Shown here one piece after another: positions 9,979 to 19,014 of a stretch of DNA of 64,000 nt. The position numbers were made by a program, and so were the translations under genes. Every line of letters starts with the position of its first letter. Position 1 is the first letter of the stretch. The notes under the pieces are model-generated. The model searched no databases. It worked only from the letters and a program-made list of their open reading frames with translations, and was not told where the DNA came from. The DNA lies in contig CALOBA010000077.1 in NCBI GenBank assembly GCA_942491465.1, forward strand, positions 48,037-112,036. The letters run 5' to 3'. Source of the stretch: CALOBA01 sp942491465 (GTDB lineage Bacteria; Pseudomonadota; Gammaproteobacteria; Chromatiales; Chromatiaceae).

Positions 9979-10905
9979 ATGGTCAGCGAGCCTGTGCAAG
10001 CCCACCAGCACGGTGCTGTCCCGGGCCGCGGATCGGTGCTCGCGTCCCGGCGTATCTACATCCTGCCGACCCGGGCGGGGCTCGGCTTCGCGCTGGTCTT
10101 GTTCGCGACCTTGGTCGGCTCGCTGAACTATCAGAACAACCTCGGCCTGTTCTTTACCTTCCTGATGGCCGGCGTCGCCGTGGTGAGCATGCACCACTGC
10201 TGGTTCAACCTGCTGGGACTGCGCATCTCGGCGCGCGGAGGCGTCCCGGTGTTTCGTGGTCAGCTCGCGCGCTTCCCGATCTACATCGACGACCCCAAGG
10301 GCCGGTTACGCGGCGAGGTGTGCATCAGGGGCGGTACATGCACCACACCCTCGGCGCTGGGCGAGGAGCTGCCGCTGACCCGCATCGCCGCCCGTCGCGG
10401 CCGTTTGCCGGTCGGCGCGGTCACCATCGAGACGCGCTATCCCCTCGGCCTGTTCCGTGCCTGGAGCCGCGCCGAGCCGGTCGCCGAGGTGCTGGTCTAT
10501 CCCCGCCCGGCGGCGCGGGCCCCCGAGCCCCCGGCTCAAGCGGCTGCTGATCATCGGGCAAAGGGCAGCTTCGGCGTCGGCGCCGACGACTTTGTCGGGC
10601 CAAGGCCGTACCGCGAGGGTGACCCGCCTCACCGAATCGATTGGAAGGCCTTTGCCCGCGAGCGCGGTCTGGTGGTCAAGCAGTTCGGCGGCGATCAGGC
10701 GGCACAGGTCTGGCTGGACTGGGAGCATGTGCCCGGCGCCGATGTGGAGTCGCGTCTGGAGGTGCTTTGCCGGCAGATCCTGGATGCATCCGCTCAGGAA
10801 CGCAGCTTCGGCCTGCGGCTGCCGGGGCGGTCCATGGATCCGGGGCGCGGAGAGAAGCACAAGCACCGTTGCCTTGAGGCACTGGCGAGGTTCGGGGATG
10901 ACTGA
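9979..10905 (+). CDS. DUF58 domain protein
   Basis: The 308-residue protein has two hydrophobic helices near residues 30-70, then a soluble region ending in the DUF58 signature: a DFVGPRPYREGDPPHRIDWKAFAR-like stretch, here at about residues 203-226. DUF58 proteins are membrane-attached, von Willebrand-like factors that work with MoxR ATPases. No catalytic activity is established. Its last 8 bp overlap the start of the tgpA-like gene, which suggests translational coupling. Confidence 0.9.
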   Translation: MVSEPVQAHQHGAVPGRGSVLASRRIYILPTRAGLGFALVLFATLVGSLNYQNNLGLFFTFLMAGVAVVSMHHCWFNLLGLRISARGGVPVFRGQLARFPIYIDDPKGRLRGEVCIRGGTCTTPSALGEELPLTRIAARRGRLPVGAVTIETRYPLGLFRAWSRAEPVAEVLVYPRPAARAPEPPAQAAADHRAKGSFGVGADDFVGPRPYREGDPPHRIDWKAFARERGLVVKQFGGDQAAQVWLDWEHVPGADVESRLEVLCRQILDASAQERSFGLRLPGRSMDPGRGEKHKHRCLEALARFGDD

Positions 10906-12898
10906 GACAAGCAACCGCGCAGAACCTATCGATCGCTCGCAGATCATCGCCGCCACGGCGCTTGTGGGGCTGATCTACCTGCCGCTGATTCAGCGGCTGC
11001 CGACACAGATCAGCCTTCTGGTCGCGGGGGTGCTCGGGTTGCGCGTGGTTGCGCTGCTGCGTCCGCTACCGCTGAATAAGTGGGTGCTGGCCCCGTTGAC
11101 CATCGTCGGCGTGCTCAACGTCGCCGATGCCTACCACAGCCTGGCCGGGCGAGGCGCCGGCACCGCGCTGCTGATGACCATGATGATGCTGAAGCTGTTG
11201 GAGCTGCGTAGCACCCGCGACCTGCGGCTGGTCTCGGTGCTGTACGGCTTCCTGTTGGTGGTGCAGTTCCTGTTCGACACCTCGCCCTGGCTGGTCGCCT
11301 ATCTGGCGCTGTTGGCCGTGGGCAATTTCGCGCTGATGGCCGACCTCGGCATGCAACCGCGCCCGATGCGCTGGCGGCGTCGGGGTCGGCTGGCACTGGT
11401 GCTGACCGGACAGGCGCTGCCGTTGGCCATCGTCATGTTTCTGCTGTTCCCGCGACTGGATGCGCCATTGTGGGATCTTGGGCTGGGCAACGATACCGGC
11501 ATCACCGGCATCAAGGATTCCTTGGAGCCCGGCACGATCACCGAGCTGGTCATCTCCGATGAGGACGCCTTCCATGTCCGCTTCGAAGAACCGCCGCCGA
11601 TACCGGCAGAGGCCATGTACTGGCGCGGCCTGGTGCTGTGGAACACCGATGGTCGGCGTTGGACCCCGAGCTGGCATGGGCGGGTCGATGCCAGTCCGAC
11701 GGACCTCGTGGCCATCGGTGACACGCTGGACTACGTGGTCGTGCTCGAACCTACGGGCGAGCGCTGGCTGTTCAGCTTGGATCTGCCGATTCGTGCGCCG
11801 ACCAACGCCAAGCTTACAACGGACTTTCAGATACAAAGCAGGCAGAAGGTCAACGATCTTCGGCTGTATCGCATGACCTCCGCACCGCGCCATCGGATGA
11901 GTCGACTGAGCGCCACCGATCGGCAGATCGGCCTTCAGCTCCCTGGCAACATCACCGAGCGGATGCAACGACTGGTCGCGGGCTGGACTGCTGGAGATGC
12001 CGATCCGGGGCAGATCGTCGAGCGGGCACTGGCCTACTTCAACGACCAGCCGTTTCGTTACACACTGCTGCCGCCGGCCCTCGGGGCGAATCCCACCGAT
12101 GAGTTTCTATTCGAGACCCAGGCCGGTTTCTGCGAGCACTATGCCAGCGCCTTCGCGTTGTTGATGCGTGTCGCCGGCATCCCGAGCCGAGTGGTCGTCG
12201 GCTATCTGGGGGCCGAGTACAACCCGCTCAGCGGCTTTTTTCTGGTTCGCCAAGCCGAGGCCCACGCCTGGACCGAGGTCTGGATCGATGATGAAGGTTG
12301 GGTGCGCGTGGATCCCACGGCGGCCGTTCACCCGACTCGGGTCGATGATGATGCGCAGATGGCGCGCCTCGGCGGTCAGGCGCCGGTGCGATTTAGGGTA
12401 GCAAACGACGGGACCCTGGCAACGATCGGCCGGCAGCTGCGGCTGCTCACCGATGCCCTCGACGCCGGATGGAAGAACTGGGTGGTGGGGTTTTCCGCGA
12501 CCCGACAGCAGTGGCTGATGGCCGCCGTCGGATTGGAGCATCTGCGCTTCTATGGGCTGGTCATCCTGATGTTCGCGCTGTTGGCGCTGCTGTTGGCCGG
12601 TTGGTCCGCCTGGATCAATCGGGTCCCGACACCGGCAGACCCGGTGGTTCGGGCCTGGCAACGGATTTGTCACCGACTGGAAAAGATCGGCCTGCCGCGA
12701 CGCAACCAGGAGGGGCCGGTGGACTACTGCAGACGCGTTGAGGCGAGTCGACCGGATCTTAAGGTGGAACTCGCGCCGCTCCTAGCCCTGTACTTGCGGA
12801 TGCGTTACCGGGCCTACCCCGCGGCCGCGGAGGCCAAGTTGCTGGTTCGCGCGAGCAAAGGATTCCGACCGAGACGGTCTCGAGACAGACCCCGGTAA
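10898..12898 (+). CDS. TgpA-type membrane transglutaminase (DUF3488 / transglutaminase core / DUF4129)
   Basis: The ATG inside the end of the DUF58 gene gives 666 residues. The order is five or six N-terminal membrane helices (DUF3488), a periplasmic transglutaminase-like core with the catalytic Cys in AGFCEHYASAFALLMR, His in AEAHAWTEVW and Asp in RVDPTAA, one further helix (about 535-555), and a short cytoplasmic DUF4129 tail. Family members are inner-membrane proteins with a periplasmic protease/transglutaminase domain; TgpA of Pseudomonas aeruginosa is essential. Substrates are unknown. A much longer open frame runs upstream of this ATG but is out of frame with DUF58 and unsupported. Confidence 0.92.
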   Translation: MTETSNRAEPIDRSQIIAATALVGLIYLPLIQRLPTQISLLVAGVLGLRVVALLRPLPLNKWVLAPLTIVGVLNVADAYHSLAGRGAGTALLMTMMMLKLLELRSTRDLRLVSVLYGFLLVVQFLFDTSPWLVAYLALLAVGNFALMADLGMQPRPMRWRRRGRLALVLTGQALPLAIVMFLLFPRLDAPLWDLGLGNDTGITGIKDSLEPGTITELVISDEDAFHVRFEEPPPIPAEAMYWRGLVLWNTDGRRWTPSWHGRVDASPTDLVAIGDTLDYVVVLEPTGERWLFSLDLPIRAPTNAKLTTDFQIQSRQKVNDLRLYRMTSAPRHRMSRLSATDRQIGLQLPGNITERMQRLVAGWTAGDADPGQIVERALAYFNDQPFRYTLLPPALGANPTDEFLFETQAGFCEHYASAFALLMRVAGIPSRVVVGYLGAEYNPLSGFFLVRQAEAHAWTEVWIDDEGWVRVDPTAAVHPTRVDDDAQMARLGGQAPVRFRVANDGTLATIGRQLRLLTDALDAGWKNWVVGFSATRQQWLMAAVGLEHLRFYGLVILMFALLALLLAGWSAWINRVPTPADPVVRAWQRICHRLEKIGLPRRNQEGPVDYCRRVEASRPDLKVELAPLLALYLRMRYRAYPAAAEAKLLVRASKGFRPRRSRDRPR

Positions 12899-12960
12899 CC
12901 TTGGGCGTCGTTGAGCGCTGGCTGGGGAAGGAGGCGGTTCTCCACCGATCGGCTCGGTGT

Positions 12961-13144
12961 CACTATCATTCTTATATCTTAGAAAACAGTAGTAGTAGTA
13001 GGGGCTGTGGATTTGTCGACAACGGAGAAAAGTCTTCTTGGTAGAGATGGTTGGCGTTGCTGCGCGGCTTCACCAATCCGGGTAAGAGACCTTGGTGGGT
13101 TGTGGGTAACTTCGGCCCGGGCAATCCATCCACGGATATCAACA
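12961..13144 (-). other. Origin-like unwinding module B, mirror image of module A
   Basis: Read on the minus strand, an AAATCCACA box (13014-13006) is followed by GCCCC, four TAC triplets (13000-12989) and an AT-rich stretch down to about 12961. This matches module A over about 30 bp with a few changes, in the opposite orientation. Weaker boxes are TGTGGGTAA at 13101-13109 and ATATCAACA at 13136-13144. Together the two modules point their AT-rich sides at each other across menC-parB-parA-rsmG-mnmG and moxR-DUF58-tgpA. The rest of the 420-bp gap to mnmE holds the palindromic repeat listed next. Confidence 0.62.
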
Positions 13145-13202
13145 GGTTTTGCCGGGTGTGGTGAACACTGTTGGGCGATCGGAAACGACCGTTGGTGGCG
13201 GT

Positions 13203-13300
13203 AAGTCAAGGTTCAGAAACAAGTGGTGCAGACGCAACCACGAAACGGCCAATCCAAAGGCTCAGCGAGCGGGCGTCTGCACCACTTGTTTTTGAATCGA
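13203..13300. repeat. 98-bp palindromic repeat, copy 1 (downstream of mnmE)
   Basis: Left arm 13217-13235 (AAACAAGTGGTGCAGACGC) and right arm 13273-13291 are exact reverse complements. With one mismatch the pairing extends to 24 bp, around a 37-nt spacer. A near-identical copy in the same orientation is at 14701-14797, so the two bracket mnmE. It could be a REP/MITE-type element or a bidirectional terminator. There is no open frame inside it. Confidence 0.85.
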
Positions 13301-13317
13301 TCCTAAGTAATCGGCGG

Positions 13318-14673
13318 CTACTTGCCGATGCAGAAGTCGGCAAAGATTCGTCCGAGCAGGTCGTCGGCGCTCACCTCGCCGGTGATCTCACCCAGGGCGC
13401 GTTGGGCTTGGCGCAGGTCCTCGGCGACGAGATCGGGCAGGGAGGCGGAGGCGGCCTGTTTGTGGGCGTGTCGAAGGTGGGTCAGTACCTGGCCGAGGGC
13501 TTCGAGGTGTCGGCGTCGGGCACTGAAGTCGCCAGGCGTCTCGGCGTCGTAGCCCGCGGAGCGCTTGATCTGCGCGCGCAACAGCTCGAGGCCGTCCCCG
13601 GTGCGGGCAGACAGCGCGATCTCGGTCTCGGGAAAGGCGAGTCCAGGCCTGGAGGGACGATGGAGACCGGATTGGCGGCCCGTTAGATCGATCTTGTTGC
13701 GGATGCGGATACCGGCTTTTGGTGGGGGGGCGATGGCGGGCAGGGGGGCGCGTTCGGTCTGGTCGTCCTCGATCCAGAGCAGCAGATCGGCGCCGGCGAT
13801 GGCGGCCTCGGCGCGGCGGACGCCTTCGCGCTCGATGGCATCGGCGGTGGCGCGCAATCCGGCCGTGTCGGTGAGGCGAAGCGGCAGGCCATCGATCTGG
13901 AGATCGACGCGAAGCAGGTCGCGGGTGGTACCGGCGATGGGGGTGACAATCGCCGTATCGGCTTCGCTGAGGGCATTGAGCAGGCTCGACTTGCCGGCGT
14001 TCGGCGGCCCGGCGATGACCACCTGAAGACCGTCTCGGATGAGCTCGCCACGGTGGGCGCTGGCCGCCAGGGCGGTGGTGGCGTCGGTGAGTTCGGTGAT
14101 GGCCGTGCGAACGGCCTGCTCGTCGTCGGGGTCGATTTCGTCGTCGGGGAAGTCTAGGGTTGCCTCCAGGTGAACGCGTGTCGTTGTCAGTCGCTCGGCG
14201 AGTGTACGGACGCGCTTGGAGAACGCACCGGAGAGGGAGCGGGCGGCGAGTCGGGCCTGGGTGGTGGTCGCGCTGGCGATGAGGTCGGCAATGGCCTCGG
14301 CCTGGGTCAGGTCCAGGCGGCCGTTTAGGAAGGCCCGCTCGCTGAACTCGCCAGGTCGGGCGAGGCGTGCGCCCCGGGCGAGTGCCCCGCGCAGGACTTG
14401 GTCGAGCACGACGGGTCCGCCGTGTCCTTGAAGCTCAAGGACATCCTCGCCGGTGAAGGATGCGGGCCCTGGAAAGAAGAGGAGCAAGCCCTGGTCGATG
14501 GGCTGATCGTCGGTATCGGTGAAGCTCGCGATGTGGGCTTGTCGGGGCGTAGGGGCGCGACCGAGCACCTGCTCGGCGATCCGCGGGGCCAGTGGCCCCG
14601 AGATGCGGACAATGCCGATGGCGCCGATCCCTGGCGCGGTGGCGATGGCGGCGATGGTATCGCGGGCGCTCAT
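13318..14673 (-). CDS. mnmE: tRNA modification GTPase MnmE (TrmE)
   Basis: The 451-residue protein has the N-terminal tetrahydrofolate-binding domain (AIATAPGIGAIGIVRISG), a G domain with the P-loop GPPNAGKSSLLN, GTTRDLL and DTAGLR, and the C-terminal FCIGK motif with the conserved Cys. With MnmG it installs the mnm5/cmnm5 group on U34 of tRNA. The ATG at 14673 gives the standard N-terminus; a TTG at 14706 would add 11 residues that reach into the flanking repeat. The gene sits in its usual place after yidC but is separated from it by a palindromic repeat. Confidence 0.96.
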   Translation of the reverse strand: MSARDTIAAIATAPGIGAIGIVRISGPLAPRIAEQVLGRAPTPRQAHIASFTDTDDQPIDQGLLLFFPGPASFTGEDVLELQGHGGPVVLDQVLRGALARGARLARPGEFSERAFLNGRLDLTQAEAIADLIASATTTQARLAARSLSGAFSKRVRTLAERLTTTRVHLEATLDFPDDEIDPDDEQAVRTAITELTDATTALAASAHRGELIRDGLQVVIAGPPNAGKSSLLNALSEADTAIVTPIAGTTRDLLRVDLQIDGLPLRLTDTAGLRATADAIEREGVRRAEAAIAGADLLLWIEDDQTERAPLPAIAPPPKAGIRIRNKIDLTGRQSGLHRPSRPGLAFPETEIALSARTGDGLELLRAQIKRSAGYDAETPGDFSARRRHLEALGQVLTHLRHAHKQAASASLPDLVAEDLRQAQRALGEITGEVSADDLLGRIFADFCIGK

Positions 14674-14700
14674 GCCGGGCTGCCCTGTGGTCGTCCGGTT

Positions 14701-14797
14701 AGTCAAGGTTCAGAAACAAGGGGTGCAGACGCAACCAAGAAACGGCCAATCAAAAGGTTCAGCGAGCGGGCGTCTGCGCCACTTGTTTTTGAATCGA
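14701..14797. repeat. 97-bp palindromic repeat, copy 2 (between yidC and mnmE)
   Basis: This is the second copy of the element at 13203-13300, same orientation, differing at a handful of positions. Its arms (around 14711-14732 and 14770-14791) pair less perfectly than those of copy 1. It fills nearly the whole yidC-mnmE gap and ends 3 bp before the yidC stop codon. A ribosome translating yidC would stop beside the hairpin. Confidence 0.85.
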
Positions 14798-14800
14798 GCC

Positions 14801-16501
14801 TTAGTTGGCCCGGCGCTTGGCGGCCGCCTTTTCGATGTTGCGGGTGATGTGCCACTGCTGGGTAATGGACAGGAGCTGGTTGACCGTCCAATACAGCACC
14901 AGGCCGGACGGGAAGAACGCGAAGAAGACCGTGAAGACGAATGGCAGGGCCATCATGATCTTCTCCTGCATCGGGTCCGGCGGCGGCGGGTTCAGCTTTT
15001 GCTGGGCGAACATCGCTATGCCCATGATCAGCGGCAGCACGTAGTAGGGGTCGGGTGCCGTGAGGTTGTCGAGCCAGAGCATGAACGGGGCGTGGCGGAG
15101 TTCCACGCTCTCGAGCAAGACCCAGTACAGCGCAATGAAGACCGGGATCTGCACCAGGATCGGCAGGCAACCACCCAAGGGATTGATCTTCTCCTTCTTG
15201 TACAGCTCCATCATGGCCGTGTTGAGGCGCTCCTTGTCGTCGCCGTAGCGGTCCTTCAGCGCCTTGAGCCTTGGTGCGACCTGACGCATGTTGGCCATGG
15301 ACTTGTAGCTCGTCTCGGAGAGCTTGTAGAAGGCGAGCTTGATCAGGATGGTCAGGATGATGATCGCCCAGCCCCAGTTGCCGACGATGGAGTGGATCAG
15401 CTCCAGTAACCAGAAGATCGGGTTGGCGAGCACGGTGAGCCAGCCATAGTCGACGGCGAGTTTGAGCCCGGGGGCTATGGTGTCAAGCTGGTCCTGAAGC
15501 TTCGGCCCGGCAAACAGGCGTTGAGTGAAGCTGTGGCTGCCGCCCGGCGGGATGCTGACGGCTGCGCTGGCCTTCTGGCCGATGATGTACTTGGGCTCCG
15601 CGCCGGTCTGCACGTCCATGGTGTAGAAGGTCTGGGAAATTCCCGTGGGCGGGATCCAGGCCCCCATGAAGTAGTGCTGGATCATGGCGATCCAGCCGTC
15701 GGTCACCTGGATGTCGAGGGGCGTCTTGGTGATCTCGTCGAAGTCTTCCTTCTTGTATTTGATCTCCGGACCATAGTACACGGCGCCCGTGTAGGTATGG
15801 ATGAACCGGGTCTCATTCGGGTCGTTGAACGGCGAGCGCTGCAGCTGGGCGTAGTCCCAAACCACGATCGGGGCGTCGGAGCCGTTGCTGATCTCTTGAG
15901 TGACCTCAACGGCGTAGTTGCCGCGGGTGAAACGGAAGCGCTTGATGACCTGGATGGTTGCCGGGTCACCGTAGACGAGCTCGACATCGAGCTGGTCGGC
16001 CTCCTCGGCAAGCTCGTAGCGACTCTGGCGGGCACTGAACAGCGCATTGTGATTCGGTACCAGCTCCGGGTCTCGACCGAGGAGGCCGGACTGGGCGATG
16101 AACATATTCGGCGGCAGCGCCTTGAGGAGCCGGAAGTCTTGGCTCGGATCGTCCGCGGTGACGTGGTAGTCCTTGAGCCACAGGTTCGTGACGGTCCCGC
16201 CACGGGGCGAAATCTCAAATATGAACAGGTCGGTCTCAACGACGATGGGCGTCGGCGCCGACGCATCGTCGAAGGATGTGGCCACAGCATCGGCCGCAGC
16301 GTCGGTTGGTGGCGCGGTGGGAAGGTCGGCCGGGGAGTCCGGCGCGGTTGGCCCACCGGGGACGGCAGCGGGGTCAGCAGGGCGCTCGACATTGGCTACC
16401 GGTGCAGCCATCGGGTCGCCGTAATCCTCGACCCAGGATTGGTAGATCAAGAACAGGATGGCGCCGAGAGACAAGAACAGTAGCAGGCGGATGTTATCCA
16501 T
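14801..16501 (-). CDS. yidC: Membrane protein insertase YidC
   Basis: The 566-residue protein has an N-terminal membrane helix (residues 4-21), a large periplasmic beta-domain (about 55-340), and the C-terminal insertase helices with GWAIIILTILIKLAFYKLS, the cytoplasmic loop LKDRYGDDKERLNTAMMELYK, and GGCLPILVQIPVFIALY. It inserts inner-membrane proteins alone or with SecYEG. The start at 16501 overlaps the end of yidD by 8 bp. The tail is basic, as usual for ribosome contact. Confidence 0.97.
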   Translation of the reverse strand: MDNIRLLLFLSLGAILFLIYQSWVEDYGDPMAAPVANVERPADPAAVPGGPTAPDSPADLPTAPPTDAAADAVATSFDDASAPTPIVVETDLFIFEISPRGGTVTNLWLKDYHVTADDPSQDFRLLKALPPNMFIAQSGLLGRDPELVPNHNALFSARQSRYELAEEADQLDVELVYGDPATIQVIKRFRFTRGNYAVEVTQEISNGSDAPIVVWDYAQLQRSPFNDPNETRFIHTYTGAVYYGPEIKYKKEDFDEITKTPLDIQVTDGWIAMIQHYFMGAWIPPTGISQTFYTMDVQTGAEPKYIIGQKASAAVSIPPGGSHSFTQRLFAGPKLQDQLDTIAPGLKLAVDYGWLTVLANPIFWLLELIHSIVGNWGWAIIILTILIKLAFYKLSETSYKSMANMRQVAPRLKALKDRYGDDKERLNTAMMELYKKEKINPLGGCLPILVQIPVFIALYWVLLESVELRHAPFMLWLDNLTAPDPYYVLPLIMGIAMFAQQKLNPPPPDPMQEKIMMALPFVFTVFFAFFPSGLVLYWTVNQLLSITQQWHITRNIEKAAAKRRAN

Positions 16502-16730
16502 CGGTACGGTGATTCCGGGATGCGGGAACAGGGTCGTATCCTCCCGCGTGCCAAGGATGGCAGCGGGAGAGGCGGCGTGTGGCCAACCAGATGCCGTAGG
16601 CCGGCCCATGCCGCTCGATGGCTTCAATCGCGTAGCTGGAGCAGCTCGGGTAAAACCGGCAATGGTTGCCAAGAAACGGGCTGATCAGAAGCTGGTAAGC
16701 ACGGACGAGGAGGACTAGCAGCCTACGCAT
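16494..16730 (-). CDS. yidD: Membrane protein insertion efficiency factor YidD
   Basis: The small 78-residue protein carries the conserved YQLLISPFLGNHCRFYPSCS core with its Cys residues and the CHPWHAGGYDPVP end. It helps YidC-dependent insertion. The start at 16730 lies inside the end of rnpA (16-bp overlap), and its own end overlaps yidC, so rnpA-yidD-yidC form a translationally coupled chain. A longer reading from 16856 would add a non-conserved N-terminus and is not chosen. Confidence 0.95.
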   Translation of the reverse strand: MRRLLVLLVRAYQLLISPFLGNHCRFYPSCSSYAIEAIERHGPAYGIWLATRRLSRCHPWHAGGYDPVPASRNHRTDG

Positions 16731-17119
16731 GGCTCGGCACCGATCCTCTTCCAGTGGTTGTCGAGGGATCGGAGTAGTGTCGGATTGGATGCGCGCACCG
16801 CCTTTGCTCGGCAGAGGACGACCAGGTGGAGCGGACGATCTGGCCAAGAGCGGCAACGGAAGCTTTCCCGAATAAGCCGCTTGAGGCGGTTGCGATCGAC
16901 GGCCCGACGCGCGCAGCGACGGGATATGGCCAGGCCGAGGCGGACGTCATCGGTGTTGTTGGCTCGGTGTCCGAGGACGACGAAGTACTGGTCGACCGAA
17001 CGTTGGGGGGCTTCGAAGACGGCTTTGAACTCTGCCGATGTCGTTAGACGTCGGCGTCGTTCGAACCTGGAAGGATGGGGCGCAGGGGTCTGCTGTCGTT
17101 CCGACGTGGCGGTGACCAA
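16715..17119 (-). CDS. rnpA: Ribonuclease P protein component
   Basis: The conserved core runs from FERRRRLTTSAEFKAVF to the end, with the RNR-type signature RRCARRAVDRNRLKRLIRE. The protein binds RNase P RNA for tRNA 5' processing. No ATG lies between rpmH and the core. A TTG at 17119 gives 134 residues and leaves 22 bp after rpmH, whereas the ATG at 17200 would read through the rpmH stop region. The TTG start is the better guess but has no obvious Shine-Dalgarno site. The tail SLDNHWKRIGAEPCVGC is longer than in E. coli. Confidence 0.9.
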   Translation of the reverse strand: MVTATSERQQTPAPHPSRFERRRRLTTSAEFKAVFEAPQRSVDQYFVVLGHRANNTDDVRLGLAISRRCARRAVDRNRLKRLIRESFRCRSWPDRPLHLVVLCRAKAVRASNPTLLRSLDNHWKRIGAEPCVGC

Positions 17120-17141
17120 TGCCCGGTCATCGCGGGGAGCG

Positions 17142-17276
17142 TTACGGGCAGAGGCGCGAACGGCCCCGGGCGCGCCGGGCCTTGAGGACTTTTCGACCAT
17201 TGGCTGTGGCGCTGCGGGCGCGAAATCCGTGGGTGCGCGCGCGCTTCAGGCGGCTGGGGTTAAATGTCTGTTTCAT
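17142..17276 (-). CDS. rpmH: Large ribosomal subunit protein bL34
   Basis: Exactly 44 residues, starting MKQTFNPSRLKRARTHGFRA and rich in Arg and Lys, matching bL34 over its whole length. It is the first gene of the minus-strand rpmH-rnpA-yidD-yidC-mnmE group and is divergent from dnaA. The last residues (RGRSRLCP) end in Cys-Pro instead of the common basic or hydrophobic tail. Confidence 0.96.
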   Translation of the reverse strand: MKQTFNPSRLKRARTHGFRARSATANGRKVLKARRARGRSRLCP

Positions 17277-17580
17277 ATCAAAAATTCCGATAACCAACGG
17301 GTTAAAGAGCGCCTCCGGGTGATCCGGTGACGGTGGAAACCAAAAAGGCAGACGATGGTATGCGAGGGGGATGTCAAAGTCAATGCGGGTGCTGCCGGGA
17401 GAGCGTTTTGGTTGTGGATAAGTTGCCTGGCTGGGGATAGACTGGTGGGTTTCCGCGGTGCGGACGCCAGTGGCTGTTGGGTTGAAGTTAACACGTATTG
17501 TGTTAACTTGTCCGCCGGCGCTAGTGCTTGGGTGCTGTTCCCATCGAGCAGCGAGTCGGGTCGTGCGCTTGGAGAACTGG
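17277..17580 (+). promoter_or_regulatory. rpmH-dnaA intergenic region with a DnaA box
   Basis: The 304-bp divergent gap holds one perfect DnaA box on the reverse strand (TGTGGATAA, 17413-17421) and a related GGGGATAGA at about 17433. No TAC-triplet run or dense box cluster is visible here, unlike the two modules at 3.2 and 13.0 kb. It therefore looks more like an autoregulated dnaA promoter than the main origin, although rpmH-dnaA is the classical origin position in pseudomonads. Confidence 0.6.
17485..17509. promoter_or_regulatory. Perfect inverted repeat upstream of dnaA, possible operator
   Basis: AAGTTAACAC (17485-17494) and its exact reverse complement (17500-17509) are separated by GTATT. 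The site lies 72 bp before the dnaA ATG. No U-run follows, so a terminator is unlikely; a symmetric repressor or activator site is more plausible. The binding protein is unknown. Confidence 0.6.
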
Positions 17581-18930
17581 ATGACAGAGGTTTGGCAAGC
17601 TTGTCTGCGTAGGCTGGGTGAGGAGCTCACGGGTTCTGAGCTGAACACCTGGGTCTTGCCACTGCAAGCCGTCGAAGAAGAAGATTGCGTGACATTGTTC
17701 GCGCCGAATCAGTTTGTGCGCAATTGGGTGGTACAGAATTACGGAGCGTATCTGGAAAAGCTCTGTGGGGAAGTGAGCGGTGGCAGGGTACAACGTGTCA
17801 CTGTGATGATCGGGTCGGTGGAGCAAGTGGCGGATGCGAAAGGAGTCGGTGGTGAAAGTCGGCGGAACCCTGAGGGCAGTATGGGGAGGAGGCCGGATAC
17901 GAGGCGGTTGGAAAGCAACCTCAACCGACAGTTCACCTTCGACACCTTTGTTGAAGGAAAGTCCAACCAGGTCGCAAAGGCCGCATCGATGCAGATCGGC
18001 AACAATCCCGGAGTGGCCTATAATCCGCTTTTTATCTATGGCGGCGTCGGACTTGGGAAGACGCATCTGATGCATGCGGTGGGCAATACCATCGTCGATG
18101 GGAGTGAAGGGGCACGGGTCGTTTATGTGCATGCGGAGCGTTTTGTCTCCGAGATGATCAAGGCCCTGCAACACAATGGGATGGAACAGTTCAAGACCCG
18201 TTACCGCGGCGTGAACGCGCTATTGATCGACGACGTTCAGTTCTTTGCGGGTAAGGAGCGTTCTCAGGAAGAATTTTTTCATACGTTTAACGCATTGTTC
18301 GAGACGGGGCAGCAGATCGTGCTGTCCAGCGATCGTTTTCCAAAGGAGGTCTCTGGTCTGGAGGAAAGGTTGACGTCAAGATTCGGTTGGGGGCTTACGG
18401 TGGCGATCGAGCCGCCGGATCTGGAAACGCGGGTGGCGATTCTGAACAGCAAGGCTGCGATGATGCGGGTAGATCTGCCGGAAGATGTGGCCTTCTTTGT
18501 TGCAAAACGGATCCGATCGAATATTCGGGAATTGGAGGGTGCCTTAAGGCGGCTGGTCGCCAACTCGGAATTCACCGGGGTGCCCGTCAGCGTGGATCTC
18601 GCGAAGCTGGCTTTGCGGGATCTCCTGGTGGCGCAGGATAAGCAGGTCACGATCGAGAACATACAAAAGGTCGTGGCCGGATATTTCAAGATTCGTGTCA
18701 ACGATTTGTCGTCGCCTAAGCGGACTCGGACGGTGGCTAGGCCGCGGCAGATCGCGATGTCGTTGGCGAAGGAACTCACGAAGCATAGTCTGCCGGAGAT
18801 CGGTAATGCCTTTGGCGGACGTGATCACAGTACGGTCATCCATGCGACAAAAAGGGTAGCCGCGTTGCGGGAGAGCGATCCGAACATAGAAGAGGATTAT
18901 CGGAATTTGCGCAGGCAATTGACGGGCTGA
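17581..18930 (+). CDS. dnaA: Chromosomal replication initiator DnaA
   Basis: The 449-residue protein has domain I (MTEVWQACLRRLGEEL), a short linker, the AAA+ domain with Walker A GGVGLGKTHL, Walker B LLIDDVQFF and sensor regions, and the DNA-binding domain IV with GGRDHSTVIHA. It binds DnaA boxes and opens the origin. The ATG at 17581 gives the canonical start and follows a GGAGAA site; open frame upstream is not conserved. It is followed by dnaN after 84 bp. Confidence 0.98.
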   Translation: MTEVWQACLRRLGEELTGSELNTWVLPLQAVEEEDCVTLFAPNQFVRNWVVQNYGAYLEKLCGEVSGGRVQRVTVMIGSVEQVADAKGVGGESRRNPEGSMGRRPDTRRLESNLNRQFTFDTFVEGKSNQVAKAASMQIGNNPGVAYNPLFIYGGVGLGKTHLMHAVGNTIVDGSEGARVVYVHAERFVSEMIKALQHNGMEQFKTRYRGVNALLIDDVQFFAGKERSQEEFFHTFNALFETGQQIVLSSDRFPKEVSGLEERLTSRFGWGLTVAIEPPDLETRVAILNSKAAMMRVDLPEDVAFFVAKRIRSNIRELEGALRRLVANSEFTGVPVSVDLAKLALRDLLVAQDKQVTIENIQKVVAGYFKIRVNDLSSPKRTRTVARPRQIAMSLAKELTKHSLPEIGNAFGGRDHSTVIHATKRVAALRESDPNIEEDYRNLRRQLTG

Positions 18931-19014
18931 ATATCGTGCTCGGAGGGGATGAGGGCGGATGTTAGTTAGGTGTTTTTGCCGACTCGGGCAGTAGCTGATT
19001 CAACGGGGTAAAGC

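Noticed and set aside
17277..17580. rpmH-dnaA gap as the main origin
   Set aside because: Only one clear DnaA box and no TAC-triplet element were seen, whereas both modules at 3.2 and 13.0 kb have them. It is not excluded experimentally.
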